From: Burkholderiales bacterium
Lineage (GTDB): Bacteria; Pseudomonadota; Gammaproteobacteria; Burkholderiales; Burkholderiaceae_D
Assembly (NCBI GenBank): GCA_028868455.1
Contig: JAGWUK010000223.1
Coordinates: 1 to 5,776 of the forward strand
DNA length: 5,776 nt
Reading direction: 5' to 3'
Positions 1-5,358 of this stretch are shown in pieces. The number at the start of each line of letters is the position of its first letter. Within the stretch, counting starts at the first letter, position 1. The notes below the pieces were generated by a model, which saw only the letters and a program-made list of their open reading frames with translations, was not told the origin of the DNA and did no database searches. The translations under genes and the position numbers were made by a program.

Positions 1-447
1 GAATTCGTTTTGCAAACAGTGCTGGAACGCCGTCTGGGACCGCAGGCAGCCCGAGGCCTGTCAATTCGTTACGCGAAATTGTCGCAGCTTACGCAAGAAG
101 TGAAGTTGTTGCTTTCGTTGGTAGCGCATGATCAGTGCGATTTGGCGGACGCGCAGACTGCGTTTCAAAACGCTGTAACGTCAATACCTGACGTTGGATT
201 GATGATTGGCGATTTATTGCCAACCGAAAACCTGGATTTCTTCGAGGTTCGCTCCGCATTGGATAAGTTGAATCAACTGGCACCTTTGGAAAAACCATTT
301 CTGATTCGCGCAATGTTGGCTGCAGCCACCCCGGTTAGCGCAAGCAAGATGACGGAAAGTGCGGCAGACTTGTTGCGCGGCGTGTGTGCCGCGATTGATG
401 CCCCAATACCAGAGGCCGTCTCCGCAACCTATGCCGTTTTGCACTGA
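1..447 (+). CDS. C-terminal part of a probable M48-family Zn metallopeptidase (5' end outside window)
   Basis: The frame is open from base 1 (codons gaa ttc gtt ttg) to the TGA at 445-447, so this is the last 148 codons of a gene that starts upstream; the TTG at 10 is not a convincing start. The visible part is Leu/Ala-rich and helical with no membrane segment. Its layout, ending in 'LLRGVCAAIDAPIP', resembles the cytoplasmic C-terminal helical domain found after the HExxH protease domain in some M48 (HtpX/Ste24-like) membrane peptidases of Beta- and Gammaproteobacteria. In those proteins this tail is TerB-like, with pairs of acidic and leucine-rich helices. The catalytic zinc motif is not in the window, so the peptidase call is recognition from the tail only. 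The gene converges with the BLUF gene, with 80 bp between the two stops. Alternative: another protein with a TerB-like helical tail. Confidence 0.5.
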   Translation, partial: EFVLQTVLERRLGPQAARGLSIRYAKLSQLTQEVKLLLSLVAHDQCDLADAQTAFQNAVTSIPDVGLMIGDLLPTENLDFFEVRSALDKLNQLAPLEKPFLIRAMLAAATPVSASKMTESAADLLRGVCAAIDAPIPEAVSATYAVLH

Positions 448-496
448 TTAATTCTCGGTGGTCTTCGATTGTTAATGTCAGAAACGCTTCTCGAGG

Positions 497-521
497 GACG
501 AAATGCGTACAAATTTCTGTC
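497..521. terminator. Weak hairpin in the convergent intergenic region
   Basis: Between the stop codons of the left-edge gene (447) and the BLUF gene (528), GACGAAAT (497-504) can pair with ATTTC-T-GTC (513-521), giving eight pairs with one bulged T and an 8-nt loop. Position between convergent genes fits a bidirectional terminator, but the stem is AT-rich and neither side has a clear T-run. This is a candidate only. Confidence 0.2.
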
Positions 522-527
522 TTGACC

Positions 528-953
528 TTATGTGCGTCCGACGATTGACGCAGTCGCCATCAATTCATCGATAAGGGAAAGCAGCATTTTTCCAGACATA
601 CGATGCGGGTCAAGTTCCGGCAGCGGAGAATATTTCAGCAGAATTGAGGGATTGATTTTTCCCATATTTGCCTGCCCCATCGTCCAGCCAGAATAACGCC
701 GTTCAGCGATTTCTTCGTAATCCAGCAGTACCACATCGCGGTGACGCGGATCGCGCAAAATCTGTCCGTACAAAACGTTAACGGCATCACGCCCCCCCTC
801 CAGTACTTGCATAAAAACCTGTTCAGTGTGGCACAAAATCCCGGTAATTCCGTGTTGCGGATTATGTTGACGCGATTGCGTCACAATGGCTTGTACGATA
901 TCGCACATTTTTTCATTGCTTGTGCGGCTGGCATACAGAAGGCGTACTAGCAT
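528..953 (-). CDS. Short single-domain BLUF blue-light photoreceptor
   Basis: The 141-aa protein consists of a BLUF (FAD-binding blue-light sensor) domain over about residues 1-95 plus a short helical tail. The residues that define the photocycle are all present: Tyr7 in 'LLYASR', Asn31 in 'SRQHNPQHGITG', Gln49 in 'VFMQVLEGG', Trp90 and Met92 in 'YSGWTMG'. They align with AppA Tyr21, Asn45, Gln63, Trp104 and Met106. In this family light changes the hydrogen bonds around the flavin through the Tyr/Gln pair, and short members (PixD, BlrB type) signal by contacting a separate partner protein. No EAL, GGDEF or other output domain is fused here. It is the last gene of the minus-strand cluster, starting 12 nt after the folE stop with only a G-rich stretch as possible ribosome-binding site. 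Expression is therefore probably tied to folE and the sigma gene upstream. The partner is unknown. Confidence 0.93.
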   Translation of the reverse strand: MLVRLLYASRTSNEKMCDIVQAIVTQSRQHNPQHGITGILCHTEQVFMQVLEGGRDAVNVLYGQILRDPRHRDVVLLDYEEIAERRYSGWTMGQANMGKINPSILLKYSPLPELDPHRMSGKMLLSLIDELMATASIVGRT

Positions 954-965
954 GGCTGACCCCGG

Positions 966-1673
966 TTAACGTTTGATAAGGGATAGAAATTCACGACGCA
1001 AATTGGCGTCTTTCAGAAATGAACCGTGCATGACACTATTAATCATCGCGGCATCCATATCTTTGACGCCGCGCCAGTGCATACAAAAATGATCCGCTTC
1101 CATGACGACAGCCAGTCCGTCCGGTTGCATTTTTTCTTGCAAGGCGTCAGCTAGTTGTACCACCGCTTCTTCCTGAATTTGCGGGCGGCTCATGACCCAT
1201 TCGGCAATTCTTGCGTATTTCGATAAGCCGATCAGATTGGAATGTTCATTGGGCATGACTCCGATCCAGACCTTGCCGATAATTGGGCATAAATGGTGTG
1301 AACAAGCACTGCGTACGGTAATTGGCCCGATGATCATCAACTCATTCAAATGCGAAGCGTTTGGAAATTCCGTTACAGCGGGCATGGGAACGTAGCGCCC
1401 ATTGAAAACTTCATTGATGAACATTTTTGCGACGCGACGACCCGTATCCTGTGTATTGTGGTCACTCTCGGTATCGATCACCAGGCTTTGCAGGACTGCA
1501 CGCAATTTCTGTTCAACTTCGGCTTGCAATTCATCCAGTTCACCTGCCTCAATAAATCTGGAGATATTGTCATTGGCATGAAAGCGCGTCTTGCTTGCAG
1601 TGATACGCTCACGAATGCGCTGTGAGACAGGGATGTTAACCGCTTCGTAGGCGATAGACTTATCGTTGGACAT
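966..1673 (-). CDS. folE: GTP cyclohydrolase I
   Basis: The 235-aa protein is the homodecameric-type enzyme that turns GTP into 7,8-dihydroneopterin triphosphate plus formate, the first step to tetrahydrofolate and related pterins in the cytosol. The catalytic zinc ligands are visible as Cys124 and His127 in 'SACSHHLCP' and Cys197 in 'DHFCMHWRGV', matching E. coli Cys110, His113 and Cys181; His126 matches the catalytic His112. Also present are 'HNTQDTGRR' (71-80), 'GLSKYAR' (149-155) and the C-terminal 'NLRREFLSLI'. It differs from E. coli FolE by a longer N-terminus (about 45 residues before the core) and by HWRGV in place of the usual ARG[IV]. I recall this as a Burkholderiales-type branch. 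The ATG at 1673 lacks an obvious Shine-Dalgarno, but the N-terminal text fits related proteins as I remember them. It lies 28 nt after the CWC gene and 12 nt before the BLUF gene, so it is probably co-transcribed with both. A second, housekeeping folE elsewhere in the genome is possible. Confidence 0.95.
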   Translation of the reverse strand: MSNDKSIAYEAVNIPVSQRIRERITASKTRFHANDNISRFIEAGELDELQAEVEQKLRAVLQSLVIDTESDHNTQDTGRRVAKMFINEVFNGRYVPMPAVTEFPNASHLNELMIIGPITVRSACSHHLCPIIGKVWIGVMPNEHSNLIGLSKYARIAEWVMSRPQIQEEAVVQLADALQEKMQPDGLAVVMEADHFCMHWRGVKDMDAAMINSVMHGSFLKDANLRREFLSLIKR

Positions 1674-1701
1674 ACTGTTCAGTCGGTGCTGGGAGAAAGC
1701 C

Positions 1702-1923
1702 TTATGTTACCTGAAATGAAGCTGCATCGTTTTGTAGCGCCTCGCGTTCTGCTTTCCAGACAGGCAGGCATTGAGGACAAAAGCAACTGGCGTCTTTATT
1801 AAGGATTCCGTCCGGGAGGGCTGCAAAAGCAATCGGGGGAAGCGCCGTACACCAGCATTCTTGTCCGGTATTGTCTGCCATCGCGCAAGTAAAATTCGTC
1901 TGGCATCGTGGGCAAATGCTCAT
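1702..1923 (-). CDS. Small cysteine-rich CWC-family protein
   Basis: The 73-aa protein has eight cysteines in three clusters: Cys4/Cys7/Cys13 ('CPRC' then 'FTC'), Cys23/Cys25 (the 'CWC' signature) and Cys47/Cys49/Cys52 ('CFCPQC'). This layout matches the small cysteine-rich CWC family (Pfam Cys_rich_CWC), which is widespread in proteobacteria and has no established function. Binding of one or two zinc ions is the obvious inference from the CxxC pairs; a redox role is possible. There is no signal peptide or membrane segment, so it should be cytosolic. Its ATG overlaps the stop of the anti-sigma gene (ATGA, 1920-1923), which implies translational coupling and co-expression with the sigma/anti-sigma pair. 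It is followed by folE after 28 nt. Confidence 0.8.
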   Translation of the reverse strand: MSICPRCQTNFTCAMADNTGQECWCTALPPIAFAALPDGILNKDASCFCPQCLPVWKAEREALQNDAASFQVT

Positions 1924-2141
1924 GATTGCTCCTTGTCTGATGTGGATGCCGGCACTCCGTCATCACTGGATATCTTGCGCATCGCCATGCGTAAAAGCTG
2001 CATTTGTCCATTGAAATTCGTACATCCACGACACATGGATAAATGCAACTTTAGCCGCGTGCGCTCGGCAATGCTGAGATCTCTGTCCAACTTTTCAGAA
2101 GCCATCTGATGAGCTTGTTTGCAGGTAATTAATAAACGCAT
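1920..2141 (-). CDS. Short zinc-finger (ZAS/zf-HC2) anti-sigma factor candidate
   Basis: The 73-aa soluble protein begins 'MRLLITCKQAHQMASEKLD' and carries the zinc anti-sigma signature His33-x3-Cys37-x2-Cys40 ('HLSMCRGC') with an upstream Cys7, the usual four-ligand layout of the zf-HC2/ZAS fold. In this family the domain wraps around the sigma factor and blocks RNA polymerase binding; in redox-sensing members oxidation or loss of zinc releases the sigma factor. There is no transmembrane helix, and the tail after residue 55 is short, polar and probably disordered, so this is a minimal cytosolic form without a separate sensory domain. It starts 16 nt after the sigma gene stop, preceded by a weak GAAAGAG-like site, and its stop overlaps the next ATG. 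Adjacency to the ECF gene strongly supports the pairing, though inhibition itself is inferred. Confidence 0.82.
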   Translation of the reverse strand: MRLLITCKQAHQMASEKLDRDLSIAERTRLKLHLSMCRGCTNFNGQMQLLRMAMRKISSDDGVPASTSDKEQS

Positions 2142-2157
2142 GAAATGCTCTTTCGTT

Positions 2158-2727
2158 TCAGGCTTGATTGCAGAACCAGTTTAAATCCAGGCACTCACGT
2201 AATCTGAGCCGAGCCCGGTACAGTACGACCCATAGATTAGACGTGCTCAACTCCAATTCCTTACAAATTTCTTCGGTTTCCAGTTCCAGCCACTCGCGCA
2301 TCATGAAAACGCGGGCAGTTTTTGCCGGAAGTTTTTCGAGGCAGATTTCGAGTATCCGGAAAAAATCCTTTTGTTGCAAAGTTGCTTCTGGTGCACCCCA
2401 GGCAGCGGGCATATTGACGGTATGGCCATTTTCCTGAAATAAACTATCAATCAGGTCACTCTCAGATTCACTATCATCAATTTCCAACGGTCGCTCTTTG
2501 TTTGTTGCGCGTAAATGGTCAATGATTTTAAATTTTAAAATACCCGTGACATAAGTTCTGAGCGAAGACTGGCCAGCAAAACTGTCGGGTTTTTCAAGGA
2601 CAGCCAACAAAGCCTCTTGTACCGCGTCTTCGGCTGCGGACTCATTGCGAAGTTGCAAAATCGCAAACCTGAGAAGTACAGGGCGCATGGTTTCCAGCTG
2701 TTGATGCAGGGAAGGCAAAGAAGTCAT
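2158..2727 (-). CDS. ECF-type RNA polymerase sigma-70 factor
   Basis: The 189-aa protein has the two-domain ECF layout. Region 2 (about residues 12-80) contains 'AAEDAVQEALLAVLEK' and 'SSLRTYVTGILKFKIIDHLR', the segments for core binding and -10 recognition. Region 4 (about 120-182) contains 'ICLEKLPAKTARVFMMREW' followed by a helix-turn-helix and the recognition stretch 'STSNLWVVLYRARLRLRECL'. The linker (about 81-119) is long and acidic in its first half (EIDDSESESD). The pattern, including the 'NLWVVLYRARLRLREC' end, resembles the group once catalogued as TIGR02943, which I recall being coupled to small zf-HC2 proteins. It is the first gene of the minus-strand cluster and is divergent from argB. 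The ATG at 2727 has no strong Shine-Dalgarno. Many ECF factors activate their own operon; that is likely here but unproven. Confidence 0.93.
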   Translation of the reverse strand: MTSLPSLHQQLETMRPVLLRFAILQLRNESAAEDAVQEALLAVLEKPDSFAGQSSLRTYVTGILKFKIIDHLRATNKERPLEIDDSESESDLIDSLFQENGHTVNMPAAWGAPEATLQQKDFFRILEICLEKLPAKTARVFMMREWLELETEEICKELELSTSNLWVVLYRARLRLRECLDLNWFCNQA

Positions 2728-2827
2728 AAGTATTCGGGCTGAATTGGCAAAGGGATTCGATGCATATTCCTGTAAAATTCCGGCATTAAGATTAAACCTT
2801 TCATGATACTTTCAGGATACCGTCATT
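2728..2827. promoter_or_regulatory. Divergent intergenic region between the sigma operon and argB
   Basis: This 100-bp region must hold the promoters of both the minus-strand sigma operon and argB. I found no textbook -35/-10 pair on either strand. For argB, a TAAAAT (2773-2778) could be a -10 but lacks a properly spaced -35. On the minus strand, GGAAT (2781-2777) and CGAAT (2759-2755) are separated by 17 nt, which faintly resembles the GGAA-type -35 of many ECF promoters. The argB ribosome-binding site is AGGA at 2814-2817, 10 nt from the ATG. Confidence 0.45.
2801..2820. repeat. Helically phased 9-bp direct repeat just upstream of argB
   Basis: TCATGATAC (2801-2809) and TCAGGATAC (2812-2820) match at 8 of 9 positions with an 11-bp period, about one helical turn. 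The second copy contains the argB Shine-Dalgarno AGGA. The arrangement could be a binding site for a regulator acting on argB or on the divergent sigma operon, or it could be chance. Confidence 0.4.
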
Positions 2828-3751
2828 ATGAGCGATTTGAACACAAACGCATTAGCAACGAAAGATAATTTGGCAGGCGTTGAGCCTGTCATTAAAGCTG
2901 AAATTCTGGCGGAAGCGCTTCCTTATATCCGTAAGTTTCATGGCAAAACGATCGTGGTGAAATATGGCGGCAACGCCATGACAGAAGAGCATCTGAAGCA
3001 CGGCTTTGCGCGCGATGTCATCTTGCTTAAACTGGTCGGAATGAATCCTGTCGTGGTTCACGGCGGCGGTCCGCAAATTGACAATGCTTTGAAAAAAATG
3101 GGCAAGCAAGGAACATTTATTCAGGGCATGCGTATTACTGACGAAGAAACCATGGAAGTTGTCGAATGGGTGCTGGGCGGAGAAGTGCAGCAAGATATCG
3201 TCATGTTGATCAATCATTACGGCGGACAGGCTGTTGGCTTGACAGGTAAAGATGGCGGTCTGATCCGCGCTCGGAAAATGATGATGCCGGATCGCGAAAA
3301 TCCGGGCGCCATGCTGGACATTGGCTATGTCGGCGAGATCGAGGCGATTAATCCCGCCGTGGTCAAGGCTTTACAGGATGATGCATTTATTCCGATTATT
3401 TCACCGATCGGTTTTAGCGAGGATGGGCATGCCTACAATATCAATGCCGATCTGGTTGCCGGAAAAATCGCTGAGATTCTGAAGGCAGAGAAGCTGATCA
3501 TGATGACCAATATTCCAGGTGTATTGGATAAGCAGGGTAATCTGGTCACAGATTTGTCCGCACGCGAGATCGATGAAATGTTTGCTGACGGCACAATTTC
3601 AGGCGGCATGCTGCCAAAAATATCGTCAGCGCTGGATGCCGCCAAGTCTGGCGTAAACACGGTACATATTATTGACGGACGTATTGAGCACTCCCTGTTA
3701 TTGGAGGTGCTGACTGAGCAGGCGTTTGGCACCATGATACGCAGCCACTAA
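2828..3751 (+). CDS. argB: Acetylglutamate kinase
   Basis: The 307-aa amino-acid kinase phosphorylates N-acetyl-L-glutamate with ATP, the second step of arginine synthesis by the acetylated route, in the cytosol. Visible motifs are 'VKYGGNAM' (44-51, with the phosphate-binding Lys45), '[11 protein letters not shown]' (76-86), '[19 protein letters not shown]' (100-118), 'VGLTGKDGG' (136-144), '[13 protein letters not shown]' (203-215) and 'GGMLPKI' (259-265, with the conserved Lys264). It has an N-terminal segment of about 25 residues before the core, like the hexameric arginine-inhibited enzymes of Pseudomonas and Thermotoga and unlike the short E. coli enzyme, so feedback inhibition by arginine is likely. 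The ATG at 2828 follows AGGA with normal spacing. The stop (3749-3751) is followed 33 nt later by the HAD gene, so the two may be co-transcribed. Confidence 0.97.
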   Translation: MSDLNTNALATKDNLAGVEPVIKAEILAEALPYIRKFHGKTIVVKYGGNAMTEEHLKHGFARDVILLKLVGMNPVVVHGGGPQIDNALKKMGKQGTFIQGMRITDEETMEVVEWVLGGEVQQDIVMLINHYGGQAVGLTGKDGGLIRARKMMMPDRENPGAMLDIGYVGEIEAINPAVVKALQDDAFIPIISPIGFSEDGHAYNINADLVAGKIAEILKAEKLIMMTNIPGVLDKQGNLVTDLSAREIDEMFADGTISGGMLPKISSALDAAKSGVNTVHIIDGRIEHSLLLEVLTEQAFGTMIRSH

Positions 3752-3784
3752 TGAACGTGTTTTGTTCAGAAGGCATGCGCCAGT

Positions 3785-4486
3785 ATGCGTAAGCGTGATT
3801 GTTCCGGAACCTTATGGTTATTTGATCTGGACAACACGCTGCATAACGCATCGCACGCGATATTTCCTGCGATTAATCGCAATATGAACGCGTACATGGC
3901 GCGAGTCCTGAGCGTCGATGGGAAGCCTGCCGATGCCGCAACAGTCGACGCTGTGCGCCAGGATTACTATCAGCGTTATGGCATCACCATGCTAGGCATG
4001 GTCAGGCATCACGGAGTCAGCGCCGAAGAGTTTTTGCAGGAAGCGCACCAATTTGATGATCTGATTACCATGTTGCGTTTTGAGCGCGGATTGCGAAACC
4101 TGTTTCGTCGTTTGCCTGGCAAGAAAATATTATTAACGAACGCACCGCACTTCTATTCGCACAGAGTAATCCGGCATCTTGGTCTGCATAAACACTTAGA
4201 CGGACATATTCCCGTTGAAGCAATGCGTGTGCACGGGCAATTGCAACCGAAGCCATCAAGACCATTTTTGCGGAAACTGTTAGCGAAATACGGTAAAACA
4301 GCAAAAAAATGCATACTCGTCGAAGACAGTATCGATAATTTGCGTGCGGCCAAGAATCAAGGCTTGCGAACAGTCTGGGTCACCGGATATATTCCTGCTG
4401 GGCAAAATAAAAAATCCGCAGCTTGCGTGGATGTGAAAGTAAAATCCGTTTTGCAACTGGTAAAGAATTATCGCAGCTTGGTCTGA
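3785..4486 (+). CDS. HAD-superfamily pyrimidine 5'-nucleotidase (SDT1-like)
   Basis: The 233-aa cytosolic phosphatase has all four HAD motifs: Asp14-x-Asp16 in 'WLFDLDNTLHNA' (nucleophile and acid/base), Thr118-Asn119 in 'ILLTNAPH', Lys156 in 'LQPKPS', and Glu180-Asp181 in 'ILVEDSIDNLRAAK'. The 'DLDNTLH' signature, the small helical cap after it and the 'QPKP' lysine motif point to the pyrimidine 5'-nucleotidase subfamily (TIGR01993, yeast Sdt1 type), which dephosphorylates UMP/CMP and analogues. Some family members act on other small phosphates. The ATG at 3785 is the first in frame after a TGA at 3752, with AGAAGG at 3768-3773 as a somewhat distant ribosome-binding site. It follows argB by 33 nt and precedes slmA, an order I recall as conserved in Burkholderiales. 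The C-terminal 30 residues are Lys/Val-rich and not part of the catalytic core. Confidence 0.88.
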   Translation: MRKRDCSGTLWLFDLDNTLHNASHAIFPAINRNMNAYMARVLSVDGKPADAATVDAVRQDYYQRYGITMLGMVRHHGVSAEEFLQEAHQFDDLITMLRFERGLRNLFRRLPGKKILLTNAPHFYSHRVIRHLGLHKHLDGHIPVEAMRVHGQLQPKPSRPFLRKLLAKYGKTAKKCILVEDSIDNLRAAKNQGLRTVWVTGYIPAGQNKKSAACVDVKVKSVLQLVKNYRSLV

Positions 4487-4532
4487 CAAGATAGATTTTT
4501 TGCATCCACACCAACGGAACTCGGTTTCTGAG

Positions 4533-4547
4533 AGACTTGCGAAGTCT
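4533..4547 (+). terminator. Short hairpin downstream of the HAD gene
   Basis: AGACTT (4533-4538) and AAGTCT (4542-4547) form a perfect 6-bp stem with a GCG loop, followed by only two further T residues. It lies 47 nt after the HAD stop and before the slmA promoter, which is where a terminator of the argB unit is expected. The short U-tract makes it weak. Confidence 0.3.
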
Positions 4548-4596
4548 TTGGACGTCGCTGTGCTGTCAACAAATTGTAAATGTGCAACACCAAACA

Positions 4597-4614
4597 GGCA
4601 TTTTGTTTGATGCC
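4597..4614. other. Inverted repeat upstream of slmA with alternative pairing
   Basis: GGCAT (4597-4601) can pair with ATGCC (4610-4614) around an 8-nt loop, while the overlapping CAAACA (4591-4596) can pair instead with TGTTTG (4604-4609). The two stems exclude each other. The site ends 9 bp before the proposed slmA -35 element. It could be a terminator remnant, an operator or chance. Confidence 0.25.
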
Positions 4615-4623
4615 AATTCTTGG

Positions 4624-4652
4624 TTGTCGCGTATTACTTCACCAGATATAAA
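4624..4652 (+). promoter_or_regulatory. Sigma-70 promoter for slmA
   Basis: TTGTCG (4624-4629) and TATAAA (4647-4652) are separated by exactly 17 nt; they match the TTGACA and TATAAT consensus at 4 of 6 and 5 of 6 positions. It is the best promoter in the window. Transcription should begin about 6-8 nt after the -10 box, at about 4658-4660, which coincides with the slmA ATG at 4660. Confidence 0.6.
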
Positions 4653-4659
4653 GTAAAAA

Positions 4660-5235
4660 ATGGCAAGTACCAAACCCGGCGAGCGAAAATTACAAATACT
4701 CCAGACGCTCGCAACGATGCTGGAAAACCCGAAAGGCGAAAAAATTACAACGGCTGCTTTGGCCGCGAAAGTGGAAGTGTCGGAAGCTGCTTTGTACCGG
4801 CATTTTGCGAGTAAAGCACAAATGTTCGAAGGTTTGATTGAGTTTATTGAATCATCAATTTTTGGCCTGATCAATCAGATCAGCGAACAGCAAGATGACG
4901 GATTGGTGCAGGCTCAGGCCATAGCACAAATGCTGCTGAATTTTTCAGAGCGCAATCCAGGAATGACTAAAGTGCTCATAGGGGATGCGTTGGTCAACGA
5001 AGATGAGCGTTTGCAATTGCGCATGAATCAACTCGCTGAACGGATCGAGATGGCATTTCGCCAGGCACTGAGATTGGCTGCAACGCAAGGCGCGTTACCC
5101 GAAACAGAAGCGCAGGCGCGCGCCGGTCTTTTGTGCAGTTTTATACTTGGGCGGTGGTTGCGATTTGCCAAAACGGGTTTCAAACAGTTACCGACCGATC
5201 AGGCGACATTGCAAATAGCTTTACTTTTACGCTGA
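4660..5235 (+). CDS. slmA: Nucleoid occlusion factor SlmA (TetR-family)
   Basis: The 191-aa protein (E. coli SlmA has 198) is a DNA-bound inhibitor of FtsZ ring assembly over the chromosome. The TetR-type helix-turn-helix is at about residues 28-52, with 'SEAALYRHFASKAQMFEGLIEFIE' (41-64, interrupted here only for description) closely following the E. coli sequence. 'ERNPGMTKVL' (97-106) contains Arg98-Asn99, aligning with E. coli Arg101-Asn102 in the FtsZ-interaction surface. By my alignment, E. coli Arg73 and Gly97 correspond to Leu70 and Asn94, so the partner surface is not identical. The ATG at 4660 is the first possible start: a TAA lies just upstream in frame at 4654-4656, and the N-terminus fits the family. 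There is no Shine-Dalgarno, and the promoter ends 7 nt before the ATG. In this region slmA follows argB and the HAD gene but probably has its own transcript. Confidence 0.93.
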   Translation: MASTKPGERKLQILQTLATMLENPKGEKITTAALAAKVEVSEAALYRHFASKAQMFEGLIEFIESSIFGLINQISEQQDDGLVQAQAIAQMLLNFSERNPGMTKVLIGDALVNEDERLQLRMNQLAERIEMAFRQALRLAATQGALPETEAQARAGLLCSFILGRWLRFAKTGFKQLPTDQATLQIALLLR

Positions 5236-5237
5236 CA

Positions 5238-5265
5238 CAAGGTGCCCGCGTAAGTCTGCGCCTTG
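5238..5265 (+). terminator. Hairpin immediately after slmA
   Basis: CAAGGTGC (5238-5245) pairs with GCGCCTTG (5258-5265), giving 8 bp with one G-T wobble and a 12-nt loop, starting 3 nt after the slmA stop. There is no T-run directly after it, so it would be an atypical terminator or an mRNA-end stabilising structure. Confidence 0.35.
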
Positions 5266-5300
5266 GAAATCTGTTGTTCATCGCATCACCCGGTATAACA

Positions 5301-5328
5301 TTGTATTTGTCCCACTTATGCATAGAAT
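5301..5328 (+). promoter_or_regulatory. Candidate sigma-70 promoter for the Mpo1-like gene
   Basis: TTGTAT (5301-5306) and TAGAAT (5323-5328) are 16 nt apart. The predicted start near 5335 leaves a leader of about 24 nt containing the GAGAGGA ribosome-binding site at 5348-5354. The match is moderate and unverified. Confidence 0.4.
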
Positions 5329-5358
5329 TCTTTTGTCGTCACCGAATGAGAGGATCAG

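Noticed and set aside
1..6. GAATTC at the first base, with another copy at 5325-5330
   Set aside because: An EcoRI site exactly at the edge could mark a clone boundary, but it has no biological meaning that can be supported here.
10..12. TTG as start codon of the left-edge gene
   Set aside because: The frame is open to base 1 and no ribosome-binding site is visible; the protein reads as the tail of a longer one.
1771..2109. 112-codon plus-strand open frame opposite the CWC and anti-sigma genes
   Set aside because: It is antisense to two well-supported cysteine/zinc proteins, has low-complexity composition and no recognisable motif; a shadow frame.
2526..2540. AT-rich near-palindrome TTTTAAATTTTAAAA
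   Set aside because: It lies inside the sigma-factor region 2 coding sequence and encodes a conserved Lys/Phe/Ile stretch (ILKFKII), so codon content explains it.
2852..3217. 121-codon minus-strand open frame inside argB
   Set aside because: It is fully antisense to a strongly conserved kinase; the composition (many His, Phe, Asp) is typical of a reverse frame.
4566..4874. 102-codon minus-strand open frame over the slmA promoter and 5' end
   Set aside because: It overlaps the slmA coding sequence and promoter, and no family motif is visible.
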